A DNA stretch of 64,000 nucleotides from Inonotus obliquus (GCA_032164295.1 JAJHTX010000002.1:2666001-2730000), one strand, 5' to 3'. Shown: positions 32,156-44,854, numbered from the stretch's first letter. The notes: generated by a model not told the origin, from the letters alone. Program-made: numbers and translations.

Positions 32156-33610
32156 ATGACTGCTACGTATCTCGACGGCTTTGGCACGCGCGCAGTACAC
32201 ACAGGTTCTGCGCCCTCAGAAGAAACTGGCGCAGTTATCCCACCCATTTCACTAGCGACTACCTACGCGCAGTCAGCCGTCGGTGTACACAAGGGCTACG
32301 AGTACACGCGTTCTGGTAATCCAAACCGTGACCAACTCGAGCAGCTCCTAGCGAACATTGAAGGAGGGGGCGCTCATGCGCTCGCTTTTGCTTCTGGATT
32401 GGCGGCGGTGGCTTCTGTGCTACAAAGTCTCGGTCCCGACGCTCACGTCCTCAGTGTGAATGACGTTTATGGTGGAACTTTTCGATACTTGACCAAAGTG
32501 TCAAACTTGGAAACTTCGTTCGTCGACCTGGAAAAGGAAGGCGACGAAGCAATTGGTGCTGCGATTAAATCTAATACCAAAGTGAGTTGTTTTTCCTATG
32601 CATATATTCACTATAAATCTTATTTCCTTACTTTCCAGCTAATTTGGATAGAATCACCGACAAACCCTACTCTACGACTAATCTCTATTCCACGTATCGT
32701 CTCAATAGCACGATCGCATCCATCCAACCCACTTGTTCTCGTCGATTCCACGTTCCTTTCGCCGTATTACCAATCACCTCTCTTGGCCGGTGCTGATATT
32801 GTACTGCATTCGCTCACCAAATACATCAATGGACATTCCGACGTCTTAATGGGCGCCCTCATCCTTCCGGCACACCATGCGGAGCTTATCCAGCGGCTGC
32901 GTTTCCTACAGAATGCAATCGGAGCTGTTCCGAGTGCTTTCGACTGTTGGCTTGCGCAACGAGGTGCAAAGACTTTACATCTACGAATGCGACAACACGG
33001 GCAGAATGCTTTACGAGTAGCACGTTTCTTAGAGAGTCGAGTGGGTAACGAGATAAAGGAAGTCATATACCCTGGTCTTGCAAGTCATCCTCGTAATGAT
33101 ACCGCGTACGAGAGTCTAAGTCCACACGCGCGTGCTTGGGTTGACGGACTCAATGACCGTGATTCGGAGGGAGGCTTCCCCTACGGTGGAATGGTATCAT
33201 TCCGGATTGCGACACCGGACGGCGAATCTATCGGAGACAAAGCACGAGCAACTTCAGAATCTTTCCTCACTTCCCTAAAGATATTCACTCTCGCAGAGTC
33301 CCTCGGTGGTGTCGAATCTCTCGCAGAATTACCATCATTAATGACACATGGCTCTATCCCTCCTGCCGAGCGTGCGCAACTTGGGATCGGTGACGATTTG
33401 ATTCGGCTAAGCTGCGGAGTAGAGGATGGAGATGACCTTGTACGTGATATTGATCGGGCGTTACAGATTGCTGTGTATGGATCGGTGGTGAAGACTAAGG
33501 TGAATGGAGTCATCGGCGTGAATGGCGCCCGAGTCAATGGCGTCAATGGCGTTAATGGACATTCGTCTTGTGTTGCTCATGGAGAAGAGACTCCGCCGCT
33601 CGTTGGTTAG
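32156..33610 (+). CDS. CYS3: Cystathionine gamma-lyase
   Basis: PLP enzyme of transsulfuration that splits cystathionine to cysteine, ammonia and 2-oxobutyrate. Exons 32156-32581 and 32639-33610 sum to 1398 nt, 465 residues. Motifs: GFGTRAVHTG, PPISLATTYAQ, YEYTRSGNPNRDQLE, FASGLAA, NDVYGGTFRYL, WIESPTNP, VDSTFLSPYYQ, and the PLP lysine in LHSLTKYINGHSDVLMG. The C-terminal part has SLGGVESLAELP and SCGVEDGDDLV. The last 40 residues are a Val-Asn-Gly repeat tail not found in typical family members. The single intron is 57 nt without a stop, so an unspliced transcript would stay in frame and add 19 residues. The start is the first ATG; a TTG lies five codons upstream. Confidence 0.95.
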   Translation: MTATYLDGFGTRAVHTGSAPSEETGAVIPPISLATTYAQSAVGVHKGYEYTRSGNPNRDQLEQLLANIEGGGAHALAFASGLAAVASVLQSLGPDAHVLSVNDVYGGTFRYLTKVSNLETSFVDLEKEGDEAIGAAIKSNTKVSCFSYAYIHYKSYFLTFQLIWIESPTNPTLRLISIPRIVSIARSHPSNPLVLVDSTFLSPYYQSPLLAGADIVLHSLTKYINGHSDVLMGALILPAHHAELIQRLRFLQNAIGAVPSAFDCWLAQRGAKTLHLRMRQHGQNALRVARFLESRVGNEIKEVIYPGLASHPRNDTAYESLSPHARAWVDGLNDRDSEGGFPYGGMVSFRIATPDGESIGDKARATSESFLTSLKIFTLAESLGGVESLAELPSLMTHGSIPPAERAQLGIGDDLIRLSCGVEDGDDLVRDIDRALQIAVYGSVVKTKVNGVIGVNGARVNGVNGVNGHSSCVAHGEETPPLVG

Positions 33611-34824
33611 AGTGTGCCCGTGTACTTTCGATGGTTTGAGAATCGTTTTAGAGATCGGTCGTCTTTCATACCTTTCAGTAGAAGTTTGTACGCGGGATGG
33701 TGTTTGGTGATGCAGTCCTCGCAACTCCATTTACAAGATGTCTTGTATTATTATATTGCATTCGTAATCAACATACCGGTTTTCATACTTATGAGAGCAG
33801 CAGTATGGATTTTTGATTTGAGTGATTCGCAGATTTGTCTTGTGTCAGTGGTCAGCTTTGCCACCTTACCGACTACTTTGTATGTAAATATTCTGGGTGC
33901 GTGGATCCAGAAGTTACATAGGGTTCATCTGTATCGGTGACGAACGGCCTTCTGCCCAACCACCTGCCGTGGAGTTTGGCGCGAGCGCGTGCAATCAACC
34001 GTCAAGGTGTATGTAATGATAATGTCATTGATGTTGTTGTTGAATTCGCACTGTTCGGGCTACGTTGGTTCCGGAGCGCCAACATGAACCTGGCTGAAAC
34101 CTTCTGATAATATGAGGACATTTCCATAGGACATAGACGACGAAACTTAAAGAATAATGAACTTCCTCATCTCGTCCTCATCTCGTCTTTCTTGAAGTTG
34201 CCTCGGTAAGTCATCCTATACGCGTCTTCGCACACCCACCAGGCCAAAGATCCAGAAACTATTCTTTTTCTGAGGATGCTTGTACGGGAATTCCGCTCTA
34301 TTAGGAAAGCGAATCCAGAACTAAATGAGGTGAAAGTTTCGCCGCATGAAACGCTAGGTGACGCGATGATGAACCACCACTCGATCCCAAGTCCGCATAA
34401 CGTTGCAGAATCTGCATGGAGAGAGAATCAGAGATCGCGCATATCCACGAGCATAAGGACATGTGACTCCTTCGCCTCAAGATTGTAAACTTGGTAAGCA
34501 CACTGACAAGATTACCCTCCAGTACCAGTTGTCGATGGCCAGTACTCATCTGCATGTTTCCAGTAATTGAACGAGGATGGGGAGAGCGTCATCCTCTCAG
34601 TGGTCGTCTGAGTCTTCCGAAGGAGAATCTCTTGATTTACGCGCCGAGAGACGAGAGTGACGTGCGCGTAGCAGGGCTGATCTTTCGCGCTTCGATCGGA
34701 TATATGACAGGGCGCAAGGGCGTTATGTGGATTTGATTGCTTCATTCGGTACTCTGACCGTGATTTGGTCATTGTTGTTCTTTTGTTCCTTGTACTCACT
34801 TTACATGTGCTGTATAATTTGCGA
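33611..34824. other. Convergent spacer, no gene supported
   Basis: 1.2 kb between the CYS3 stop and the adenosine deaminase stop. The ORF at 33614-33940 begins four bases after the CYS3 stop and has a random composition. ORFs at 34276-34799 overlap on both strands and show no conserved motif. A decayed or single-lineage small gene around 34270-34740 cannot be excluded. Confidence 0.4.
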
Positions 34825-37022
34825 TCAAGACGAAATGATAGTTCCGTCGACGATGGACGTTATGTAAAGCTTCCACCGCCTCTCCCAAGCGTCTAATGCA
34901 TCTACTTTTTCCCGGTCTCCCAACGTCGAATACTGGTTATTAATTAGAATCTTGAATCTGGTTGGAATGAACAGGGAACTTGACGTGCCTCGAGACTCTG
35001 ACGAGCAAGTGCCTTGAGTGTCATCAGGCCAGTAACTTCACTGGCAACAAGAACCTGAACGGCATGCATGGTTTAGATTCGACTTCACTCCTCAAGGAGA
35101 ACGAACGAACCTGGAAGAAATCAAAGGATAACCCCATATTGCCGAATATTGCTGGATCGTCGGAACTCAAGGCAATTTTGACACCATTGTTCAGCAACAT
35201 AGGAAGCGGATGAGCTGGCATGGATGAAGTTAGCCGCTATAAAAGGGGCCATAAGCTTCAAATATGATCTCGTGGAGGAGCCTGACGAACGAGAATCTCA
35301 TTCCTAAGAACTTATTAACCAACTACACATGCGGAAAGCTTGGATTTCACTCACGATATAGGACACATCTCAATAGCGATTCCCTTTTCTTTGACAATTT
35401 CAATGAGCTTGGGATGTTTGGCGAGAGAAAAGCTACAGGAACATTGAACTCAGAGGCAGAAAAAATGGAATCATAGAGCATTACCCATGGCCTATCCGTT
35501 TTGTTCCCAACAGGATCGCATCATACAGATTATTGTCAGGATCGGATCCATCACCGAGTGTTTCTCCAGCATGGAAGATGAATGGTAGGTCAAGACCTAG
35601 CTCCGCGACGCGTTTTTTGAAGCGCAGAAGTGGATCCAGGTAAAATATAAGGGGGCGCAAGGTGTTCTCGTTTCCCACAAGATCAAAACCTGACGAACAA
35701 TAGTGAAGGGTAGTTTATCTTGTAGTCACTCGACAGTACAACTTTAACCTACCTGCGATGACATGGGGGAACTCCTGCTTTAATTGGATGCAGTCCTCAA
35801 GGTACCACTCGAGCTCCTCGCAAGTCAAATTGCGGAGGGTAGAGTAAATGATGCGTGCCCCTAGAAACTCGTCCGAACGTCCCTGCAGTTTCATGTCCTC
35901 TTTGACTTCGTTAAGTACTTTTTCGAACATCTTGACCCATTCGCGATGCGTGACGTTCTGTTGCCCGTCTGCTCCAAACATAAGCCTAGGAAGAGAAGCG
36001 TTAGTTTCGTCGAAATAGATAGAGATTAAGGGACTGAACTTTGACCAGAAGGGAACCCTAGCTTCAACGTAAGAAATGCCGTCTTCGATCGAAGAGTAGA
36101 AAAACTCTCGAATATAATCGGACATGATCGGTGCAAACCGCGTCAGACCCTGCTCATTGCATTAGCTATTTGCATCCTGATAGGCACGATACAGCCTACA
36201 TACGGTAGCCACAATGAATATGCCCGAGAATTTCTCCCAGATCTAGATATAACTTAATACTTAGTCGATCTGGCGGCTAATACGAATGATGGGCTACCTT
36301 CAAGACTGTGTTATGAGTCCCGTATGCCTCGCTTGGATTAATTGTCAAAGCCCCAATGATCCAAGCATCGAAGCCGTCTGGTCCACCGAGTGAGGGATCA
36401 AAATTCTCTCTTGCGCGTTTGATATTGACCCAAGTCCCGGGGACGTAGTTATGAGTGAGGTTACCGGCATCCGTAAACTCGCTCGCAGGTAGGGGCTGGA
36501 ATTCCGGAAGGACTGTCTTAATAGTTTCCGCAGTAAGAGCTTCGGCTGTGCGGACATGAATCGCTGGCTGGGCAAGTGCCAGTCTGAGGAGAAACGACGC
36601 GTCGACCATCGCATCCAGATGCCCATGGAGAAGCCCACCTTTGGGCATCTGTCATAACGAAGTTATAGAATCCGCTGGCTTTAAAGCATAAGACTGTACC
36701 AACTTTTTGAAGAATCTGGAATATCTTGCTTTTCAAGACGAGTTTCTTTGCTGTTGGAGAGTTCGCATTCTTCCTCGGATTCAGAGTACACAGAGATGTA
36801 CTTACCAGAGAGGAATTCCATTCCGGGGAACGTGTTCGGCACATCTTCATGTTCGATGGACCAGATGGACTCGGCTTCCACTGCTCTGGTGGTTCGAATG
36901 ATCTCTTCCGCACGCAGCTCCTCCTTTGAAGCATTTCGTAAATATGCAGCATCAGATCGTAGGGATCTTTCTTCAAAAATAAGTCGAGCCCGGGCAGCTA
37001 AGTATGCATCACGATCTGCCAT
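34825..37022 (-). CDS. ADGF/ADA2-type adenosine deaminase (CECR1 family)
   Basis: Deaminates adenosine to inosine. Start at 37022 (MADRDAYLAARARLIFEE). Motifs in order: IFQILQKMPKGGLLHGHLDAM with the zinc-binding HxH, the central DYIREFFYSSIEDGISYVEA, YLEDCIQLKQEFPHVIAG, GLDLPFIFHAGETLGDG with the catalytic His/Glu region, GTKRIGHGFSLAKHP, EMCPISN, and IALSSDDPAIFG with the catalytic Asp pair. It ends ALDAWERRWKLYITSIV. Animal ADGF enzymes are secreted; here the N-terminus has no signal peptide, so a cytosolic enzyme is more likely. The last intron (34933-34988) appears to use a GC donor. Convergent with CYS3; divergent from VPS54 across 429 bp. Confidence 0.9.
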
Positions 37023-37187
37023 GGTGGTGAAAGGTGATTAAATCCCTCTAGAGCTGGAGATAAACAATATGTAGCGAGCACATGTTCTATCCTGAGAGTG
37101 TCTCTCATTATAGAGATTATCTCCGTGATCGCCGGTAATTGGCCATCACAGCAAATATGTTGATGATGGCGATCTGAGAAAGCGGAG

Positions 37188-37213
37188 ATATAAGGCAGGA
37201 ATATAAGGCAGGA
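37188..37213. repeat. 13-bp tandem duplication in the ADA2-like / VPS54 promoter
   Basis: ATATAAGGCAGGA occurs twice in direct tandem in the 429-bp divergent spacer (37023-37451) between the adenosine deaminase and VPS54 genes. The unit includes a TATA-like ATATAAG, so the duplication might double a core promoter element; that is inference. Confidence 0.7.
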
Positions 37214-37451
37214 ATGAAGTATTCATGTGTACCTACAGAGAATCGAATCTCGCTCACCAAACGCGTTCTTAACCAGAGAACGTGACTTACTTCCCACCAC
37301 CATCATTCGCTGGCTCAACAATCTGGATTCTGTTTGACTGAGCATATAATTTCTCGACCATTATCGTCCAATTCTACTTGCACAGACGAAGTGTATAATT
37401 TTGAACCAGAAAGTGAGGCTATGAACCAAAGTTTCTCCCGATAGAAGTGGC

Positions 37452-40400
37452 ATGTCAGACCGTGACCAGCAATCCGTAGCGTCCACTTCGCGCCCCGGTT
37501 CGCCAATTCCACCACTTCCTGATTTCTCCTATGCTCGTCCGTATCGATTCGCTTGGGAGGCGGGGGCACGAAGGCCAGGTCCTGGCAGTACATCCGGCAC
37601 TAGCGAAGGTCGCGGTGACTACTTCGCGTATAGACCCGCTCTCGGTAACTTCAACCTCTCCTCCACTTCCCTAGCCCTCGGGGCAATTCCGTCGGACTGG
37701 AGTAGTGCAAAGCATGGCTTCAACGGTATGCACGTTCCAATTTGTCATACAAGCTAGTGTGCAATTGACGTCCTCATAGCGATATCAACGCTCGTCAACA
37801 GTCCGCATAAGAAATCAGCACCGCCGAAGGCACATGCTCCTGTTCCACCTGCTTTACCTTCCCAGCTACCTCGAATCCGCAGGAAAGACTTTGATGCCTA
37901 TCTAAAGGCAATTTCCCCAGACTGGGAGCAATTCGAGAAGACAGTGCAGTCAAGTCAAGATGGGCAAGCTCATACCTTTGCGGCAGGCTTAGCTGAAATG
38001 GACTCGGAAGTCCCTGCTACACCTCGAACACCGCAGTTCTCGCGAGGGGGTTCAATTCCACCCTTGGACAGTGTTCCATCGATATTCTTAAGCTCGGCTT
38101 TTGACCTGAGCGATCCGAGGACATTCGCTGCTGTGACGGAGCAAAGTATTGCTGATGGCGAGACTACTGACCCTTCCGCGTTGTCGCATTCCCTACCTCT
38201 CCTAGAAAAACTTTCACATTATGCTGACACGATCGAGCTCCACCTCATTCGCGAGATATCCCTTCGATCCTCGTCCTTCTTTGCAGCTTTGACGAACCTG
38301 AATGAACTGCAAACGGAATCGGCCCAATGCCTTGACCGGATACGGAAACTACGTGATATGTTACACGACGTAGACGAGCGTGGCGCAAAGAGAGGACTTG
38401 AACTTGTTCGCCTGGAGAGGAAGATAAAGAATCTTTGTGACGTTCGCGAGGGCGCAAAGACGATGCGGAGTGTAACCGAAATGATTAGTCTAGCCGGGAC
38501 TTTGGCAAACGGAGGCGAATGGGACGCAGCACTCGGCCTAGTTGACGAGCTGGAAGGTCTGTGGAGTTGCGAAGCCGTTCAGCGATTGCAGGCCGGTAGT
38601 GCTCAAACGATCGTTAATCCAAAAAACCCTTCTACATCCATAAAGCGCAACTCTATTCTTGCAACTGTTCCAGAGTCGATTATCGAGGAATCTGAGGCGA
38701 GTGATGCACAACCACTAAAACCTTCACCTCCTCCCGTATCCCTTTCATCACTCAGCGCATTCGCATCCCTCCCTGAACATCTTCGTGCTCTTACCTCAGA
38801 GATTGCCTCGTCTCTTACGACCGAACTTATCTCTGTATTGCGGACGGATCTCTTGACCCAGCTGGACTCCACGGAGGTCACCATGGAACCCACGCCTGAC
38901 GAAAGCATCCCCGGCAGAACCGAAAGATTATCCATGCTACTTGATCGGTTACGACCACTAACACGGGGTTTAAAGCGGACCAAGACCCTGAAGGATGCTG
39001 TCTCAAGGTGGTCTGCGGTTGCGCTTTTAGAGCTGAGAACAAGCATGAAAAGGGTGAGTTCATTCCGAGTCCTGTGGAATATCTTCCTGATGACTACTCT
39101 ATAAGCACTTGTCCTTGTCCGACGAGTTGGATGATGAAGACTCTGTGTCAAAAGCGAAGAGTGGTGAAAGAGGGTAAGTGAATGATATCCGCAAGATTGA
39201 ATTCTTATTCGCGTTTTTCAGATCCGCTTTACGAGATTTTCTTCGGGGGATTTCACATGAAGATTTCATGTCCTTGATACGAACGATCTATGGCACTCGG
39301 TTGCGTGGGATCCAGGAGCTTCAGAAACAAAATTCTACACTACTTGAAGTCGTGCAGTCTCAGTGCGTATCTACCCATGCTTCCGTGAAAATTTGTCTTT
39401 CTTATCCTTCTCCTTAGCTCCTCAGAAATATCCGAGGAAATGACCACGTTACAGGTCGATTTAGGGGACTTACTCTCGTCGGCTACTGAGCTAGCTCATT
39501 CACAGACTTCTGTAATTCTTGCGATGCGGGCGGAGCAACACGCGGCCTTACACCTTCCGATGTTCCTTGATGTTTTCACTGCCACCTGGGACTTCATCAT
39601 TCACACAGAAACAATATGTCGACGAATGATTGTCGGCTTGCGGGGTGTAGCTGTTTCCCAGGCCAAAGCGTTTCTGCAAACTATGCACCAAAATCGCATC
39701 GCACAATCTGCGAAACTTGTAGAGGAGGAGCAGTGGACAGCAGCGGAGGTGACGCCGGATGCACAGGTCTTAGCAAACGTAATCGTTGACTCTGCTGTAC
39801 GGGACTCTCGCGAACTTATTGTGTCTCCCTCTCCCGTCTCTCGGGCGAACGGCGCTCAAACTCCATCATCGTCATCCAAGTATCTAATGATCGAGGATCG
39901 CAAATACTTTGCCGTCTCCGCAACTCTTAACATGTTTGGTCTTTTGGTTGACTATCTCAAGGTTATCGTCAACTTGTCTCTCCTAACGACAGACACAGTC
40001 GGCAGAGTGATTGAATTTTTAAAAGCATTCAACTCTAGAACATGCCAAGTAGTGCTGGGGGCAGGAGCCATGCGATCAGCTGGTCTGAAGAACATCACCG
40101 CTAAGCACCTAGGTAAGTTTTACTCGCTAGATTGGACACCATTTTCTTACCTCTTTGCTTTTAGCTCTCGCTTCTCAATCTCTTTCCATCGTGATTGCGC
40201 TTATTCCTTACGTCCGAGAATGCTTTCGTCGCCATCTGAACCCTAAGCAAGCAGTTATGCTTGTTGAATTTGACAAGCTGAAACGAGTGAGTTGCGTGTT
40301 GAACTTGTATCTGATCCGCGTATTTATGGATTCTCAGGACTACCAGGAGCATCAGCAGGAGATCCACTCAAAATTAATTGCAATCATGAGCGATCGGCTC

Positions 40401-41436
40401 AATGCGCATTGCAAAGCGCTCCAGAATGTGGATTGGTCTACGCCTCATGAGGGCGTCAATGAATATATGATGCTTCTCGTGAAAGAGACTGTCACATTGC
40501 ACAAGGTTCTATCTCGCTATCTACAGGAAGCTGCACTTGAGGTGAGTGGCCGGGGATTTCTCAGACGAGAACGAACTAATTCTGAGCTGGTCAGTTCATC
40601 ATGTCGCAAGTTTTTGCCGCGATCAATCACCGTCTCTCTGAGGAATATGGGAACATCGAGCTTCCGACTAAAGAAGCCAAGGAGAGGTCTGTACTATAAA
40701 CATACTTCCCTTACTGTCCTGACGTTGTATTAGTCTATTACGTGATGCCAGATATTTGAATCAAAATTTCTCGGGGCTGAAGAACGTCAATACATCAGCG
40801 GGTATGCTTGAAACGGTTGTTAGTGAAAAGCAGATGTTACAGGAAGGAAGCAGTCAAACGGACCTGTTGGGGTCAAAACTCCCAGCACCTTCAGCCTCAT
40901 CTGCCACTGATAATGCACCAAATCATCCGGCGCAACCTCACGCTGCGAGCACGATGGAGTCGGCTAACGAAAGACTGAGGAATATATTCAGGCGCACATC
41001 GACATTGAAAAGACATGATATGAAGAATGTTCCAAATCAATCTACTCCACAAATACCGATTGCGGAAAGGCCAAATTCGCCCTTCTTCCCTGAGAAGGCG
41101 CCGGTGGACGAGCCCGCTGCCCGACCCATGTCACCACCACCTCCTGCAACTCCAGAGAAACTAGGGCCAGATGCCAATGCGTCAGTAATAAGGCCTTCAT
41201 CTCCATTATCATCGAGAATATCGGAGCGATCGAGGTCGAGGTCGCCGCGTCCGATAGAGAAGGCACTACCCATACCATTACCTACCCTAGATGCCGATGG
41301 AAACATTATTGACCCTCGGGAGCACGCTGATTCACCGCTCCCTCCACCACCTGCGGAAAATGGAACTGATGTTGAGAAAGCTATTGACACTAATGCAGTC
41401 GAGAATGAGGTGACGCAGCTTGGAGAAGGCACGTAG
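37452..41436 (+). CDS. VPS54: GARP-complex subunit Vps54
   Basis: Golgi-associated retrograde protein (GARP) tether subunit. N-terminus: disordered Ser/Pro-rich, then RIRRKDFDAYLKAISPDWEQ; conserved block PSIFLSSAFDLSDPRTFAAV followed by LLEKLSHYADTIELHLIREI, SSSFFAALTNLNELQTESAQ and GLELVRLERKIKNL (coiled coil). C-terminal half: AMRSAGLKNITAKHLALASQ, SIVIALIPYVRECFRRHLNP, MLVEFDKLKRDYQEHQQEIH and LIAIMSDRLNAHCKALQNVD, the Vps54 C-terminal domain. After that comes a long Pro/Ser-rich tail of about 220 residues (about 40756-41436), a fungal extension. Many short introns; several exon ends fit only by conservation. Divergent from the deaminase gene and convergent with BRX1. Confidence 0.93.
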
Positions 41437-41603
41437 ATCGTGTTGCATTTCTGGTTACTTATTCCACCCGTCCTGTAGATTTACACTTCATTCATTTACA
41501 TGTAGCGTTGGCGCATTGGCAAGCATTAATTCAGAGTTCTGGTTCAAGAGTGCCGCACACCATCGTAATATCATAATATTTGATGAATATTGCACAATAG
41601 TCA

Positions 41604-42739
41604 CTAAGCAAACACCTTGCGAACAGCAAGCTCGTCCTCTTCCCTCCTTCTGTCCTCCCTCCGCTCCCTCCGTTCCGTTTCATTTTCCTTACGAATACGA
41701 TACCGCTCGCCCTTCTGTTGACGGATTGCCAAGCGGATTGTTGCAGGGGAAACGAATTCTGCAGGCAAGATAGTGAGCGATGCAATGGTCAAGTAGTCGG
41801 CAAATTATGTACCTTGATTGGCGAAGACAGTTGCGCCGCTAAACGCGCCCTCAAAGATTCGGATTGGTGTGAGGACGAAACGGGGTCCGATCTCGACTAA
41901 TGAGGTTTGCGGAGGACCATTTGGTTGAAGTGGATCCTTTTCGACAATCTGGGTAAGCCATCAGTGTATGAAAACTTTCCAAGGTTGAATGGATCACATA
42001 CCTGGAAGTTGCGGAACCATATTTTATTGTCAAGAATGGAGAAAGTGAGAACATGGTCGATGAAAGGTTTTGCTCTTCTTGCGCCGGGAGGAACACCAAA
42101 AATCTATTGGAATTAAGCGTATAGTTGGACAACACGAATAACAAGGACTCAAAGATACGTACGTGAGTGAAGACCTCCTTTGTGAGTCTCGCCCACTCCG
42201 TTTCGTCGAAGCTTTTGTCAAAGCAGACTATACCTCGGCTGCCCTTGAGACAGTTGCCAGTCAGCTTTAGCTCGTCCATTGTGTGGACGTTTTGAACGTG
42301 CATCTTGATGCTCGGACCGTTCGGCGTTTTCGCTGCCCAAAGATAAAGATCTTCGTGTCGGCGAGCTTCGAAATACAGTGTGTTGTTACAGTTGTGGAGA
42401 TCTGCGAGTTCAGGAAGGAGGTGCAGCTGGGATTTTGAGTCCAGCTTCGAATCTACCAATCTTTGAGTCGGGTGATATTAATGTATCTACAAGTTTTCAC
42501 ATACCTTTCTTTACATGGGGAAGAAGGGCCTCAAGATCGTTCATTAGGTGCCTCATGCGATGCGTGATTCCACGAGAGGAGAGCAGCAGCACTCTTTGCT
42601 TGTTTTTCCTCCTTTTCGGTGCATATTCTTCACCGACTGGAGTCTCATTCGCAGCAGTGTCTTCTAGTTTTCTCTTCCCCTTGCCTTTTGCACTTGCTTT
42701 TGCGGCATTCGAGGACTGCGCCTTGAGTACAGAAGCCAT
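41604..42739 (-). CDS. BRX1: Ribosome biogenesis protein Brx1 (Brix domain)
   Basis: Nucleolar assembly factor of the 60S subunit. The N-terminus is Lys-rich and low complexity (ASAKGKGKRKLE). The Brix domain follows: KNKQRVLLLSSRGITHRMRH, LMNDLEALLPHVKK, LDSKSQLHLLPELADLHNCN, TLYFEARRHEDLYLWAAKTP, GPSIKMHVQNVHTMDELKL, KGSRGIVCFDKSFDETEW, VLTFSILDNKIWFRNFQI, LVEIGPRFVLTPIRIFEGAF. The Arg/Glu-rich C-terminus ends DELAVRKVFA. Several introns. Shares a 210-bp divergent promoter with the DUF1776 gene, which carries CACGTG at 42807-42812. Convergent with VPS54. Confidence 0.95.
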
Positions 42740-42949
42740 TGTATAGTAGAGGCAATAGCTTCACAAAAATATAAAGAATGATTGGAACGGAATTGCCCGG
42801 AAGTATCACGTGTACTGCCGCATCGACGCGTGAACCTATGGAAATGCATAGAAATCCGGAATACTTAGAGCACGCAGTACCCACGTTCCTCGATGCCTGC
42901 TTGATATCTCTCCACTCCTTCCACCACTACATCTCACTTGCTTCCCATC

Positions 42950-44854
42950 ATGTCGGTGCCTTCAAGAGAACAGATCGATAACTACATCGCTTCTGTCGAG
43001 GAGATCATCGTCTCTTCCTATGAGTTTGTTACTGACTTGGATGCTATCAATGATTCAGTACATCGTCTCTGGATGCATGTCTCCCGCTTTGGTCCTCCGG
43101 AGATGCCAGATATTCGTATCCCAAGTCTTGGTAGATTCGAAGTTCCTCCCCCTCCGCCGCCACCTCCCCCACCTCCTCCAACGCCAGTTTGGTACGAAGA
43201 CATAGCAGATTGGGCAAGTAGAAACAAGACTCTCATTGGTGCAATGTGCGTCGGTGCAGTCGGTGCAGGGTTGCTGGCGGGGTACAGCGCTTCGACATAT
43301 GCGAGAGCCCGTGCGAGAATCCGCCGCACCCAAAAGACCCTTGGATCCAGCCTTGCATCTAGACGGCTTGTTGTCGGTAAGCTTCCATCTCTATTAATGA
43401 CCTACTTAATGCTATTTGAGATCTAACGTATCTGTATAGTCGTCCTTGGAGGGGATTTGCCCCTTGGCGGTCCTTTGATTTCTGGTCTTGTGAAAGAGGG
43501 ATACATCGTGATCACAAGTGTATCCAATCCTGATTCCGTGGCGGAAGTCGAGGCGGTTGGAAATGGTTATGTCCGAGCGTTGGTCTTTGATCCGGCGGAG
43601 GTAGGTCAAAAGTTATTTTAAACGTGGTCTCTTGTTAATGCAATACTGTACTCGTAGCCGGCTACTCTCCAGCCTTTCCTGAAATCTCTCAAAGCTACGT
43701 TGAGCCTGCGTTTCCCGCTCAACTCTGCTGGCGACCCTTACCAGCATTCGCCAACTTCATTCCCAATAATCTTCTCCGTTGTCTCTTTGATTACTCTTCC
43801 GCCTCCGAGCGCATGTCCAACACCAGCTCCCTTTGAACATCTCGAACTCAATTCGACATATGAAGCCCATCTCTTACGTACTCATATACTACCTCTACAA
43901 GTCATTCAAGCGCTTCTGCCATTGTTCCGGGTCGACTCCGTTCGTGCTCAGGATTCCATGTACGTTTTCGGAGGTCGACGGAGTGTTATCTTTTGCGTAC
44001 CCGCCGCAGATGCCCTTGTCGGTGTGCCGTACGCCTCCGCACAAGGCATGAGTGCTGCAGCGACTGTGCGTGGCGCTGAGGTTCTTCGTCGAGAGCTAAA
44101 GCAGATCTCCGATCCGCAAATGCGTGACGTCCGCGTGGTCGTGACCGATATCGGCGTAATTGGAAAGACCGACACGCTCGGATTGGCCTCTCTATCCTTT
44201 GACAATGAAACATTAGCACGATCAATCAGCAGTTGGACACCAGGGGAGCAGAGAGTCTACACTGCTCCCTATACTGCCTTTATAAATGCAGTCGCACAAT
44301 ACCACGGAAGGCGGTCAACGAGTGTTGACAGATTCGTCAAATCAATCGTAAACACGGTGGGACGGAACGCAGCGAAGAACGAGCGGCGATCAGTATTCTC
44401 CGTCGGGCTTAGACTCTGGGCCTTTAGCTTCTACCGAATGATAAAGGGTGACCGGTTTGCAGTCGGTGCTGGAGGTAATTCATGTGTATTCATCGGCTGC
44501 ACATCAAGGTTTATTTGATAATTTACAGCGCATGGTTATACTGTCGCATCCTACTTGCCCTCGTTTCTACTTGACGCACTCCTGAATCTACCAGCCACGC
44601 TGATGTCAGTGAGAAACAAGTACCTTCCTGTCGCACCCCGCGTTCCGCCGAATTTGCAACCAGTGGTACCGGAACTCGGTTCCGTGGAGGAGGCATCAAA
44701 ACCTGAACAAGAAATATTGGCAAACCAGCCTCCGGCGTCTGCGACACCCTTGGCTTTATCGGAATCACAACAATCACAACACACGACCGAGACAAGGAGT
44801 TCCGTTTTGGAGAAATCGGGCGTTGATCACAGCTGGATCAGTGTCCAAGATTAA
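42950..44854 (+). CDS. DUF1776 family protein (short-chain dehydrogenase-like fold)
   Basis: Fungal family of unknown role related to Rossmann-fold dehydrogenases. Start MSVPSREQIDNYIASVEEII, then a helical N-terminus, a run of 12 prolines (near 43145-43180), a short hydrophobic segment with small residues (GAMCVGAVGAGLLAGYSAS, likely a membrane anchor), then after an intron VVLGGDLPLGGPLISGLVKE, a nucleotide-binding-like strand with glycines. Downstream are FPIIFSVVSLITLPPPS, HLLRTHILPLQVIQALLPL and VPYASAQGMSAAATVRGAEV. The Tyr-x-x-x-Lys active-site pair of true dehydrogenases is not obvious. C-terminal Pro/Ser/Gln-rich tail. Location in an organelle membrane is inference. Confidence 0.85.

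Noticed and set aside
33614..33940. ORF directly after CYS3
   Set aside because: Starts within the CYS3 3' region, biased composition, no conserved motif.
37230..37310. tRNA-like B-box (ATTCGATTC) on the minus strand
   Set aside because: The T-stem does not pair and no acceptor stem or A-box can be placed.
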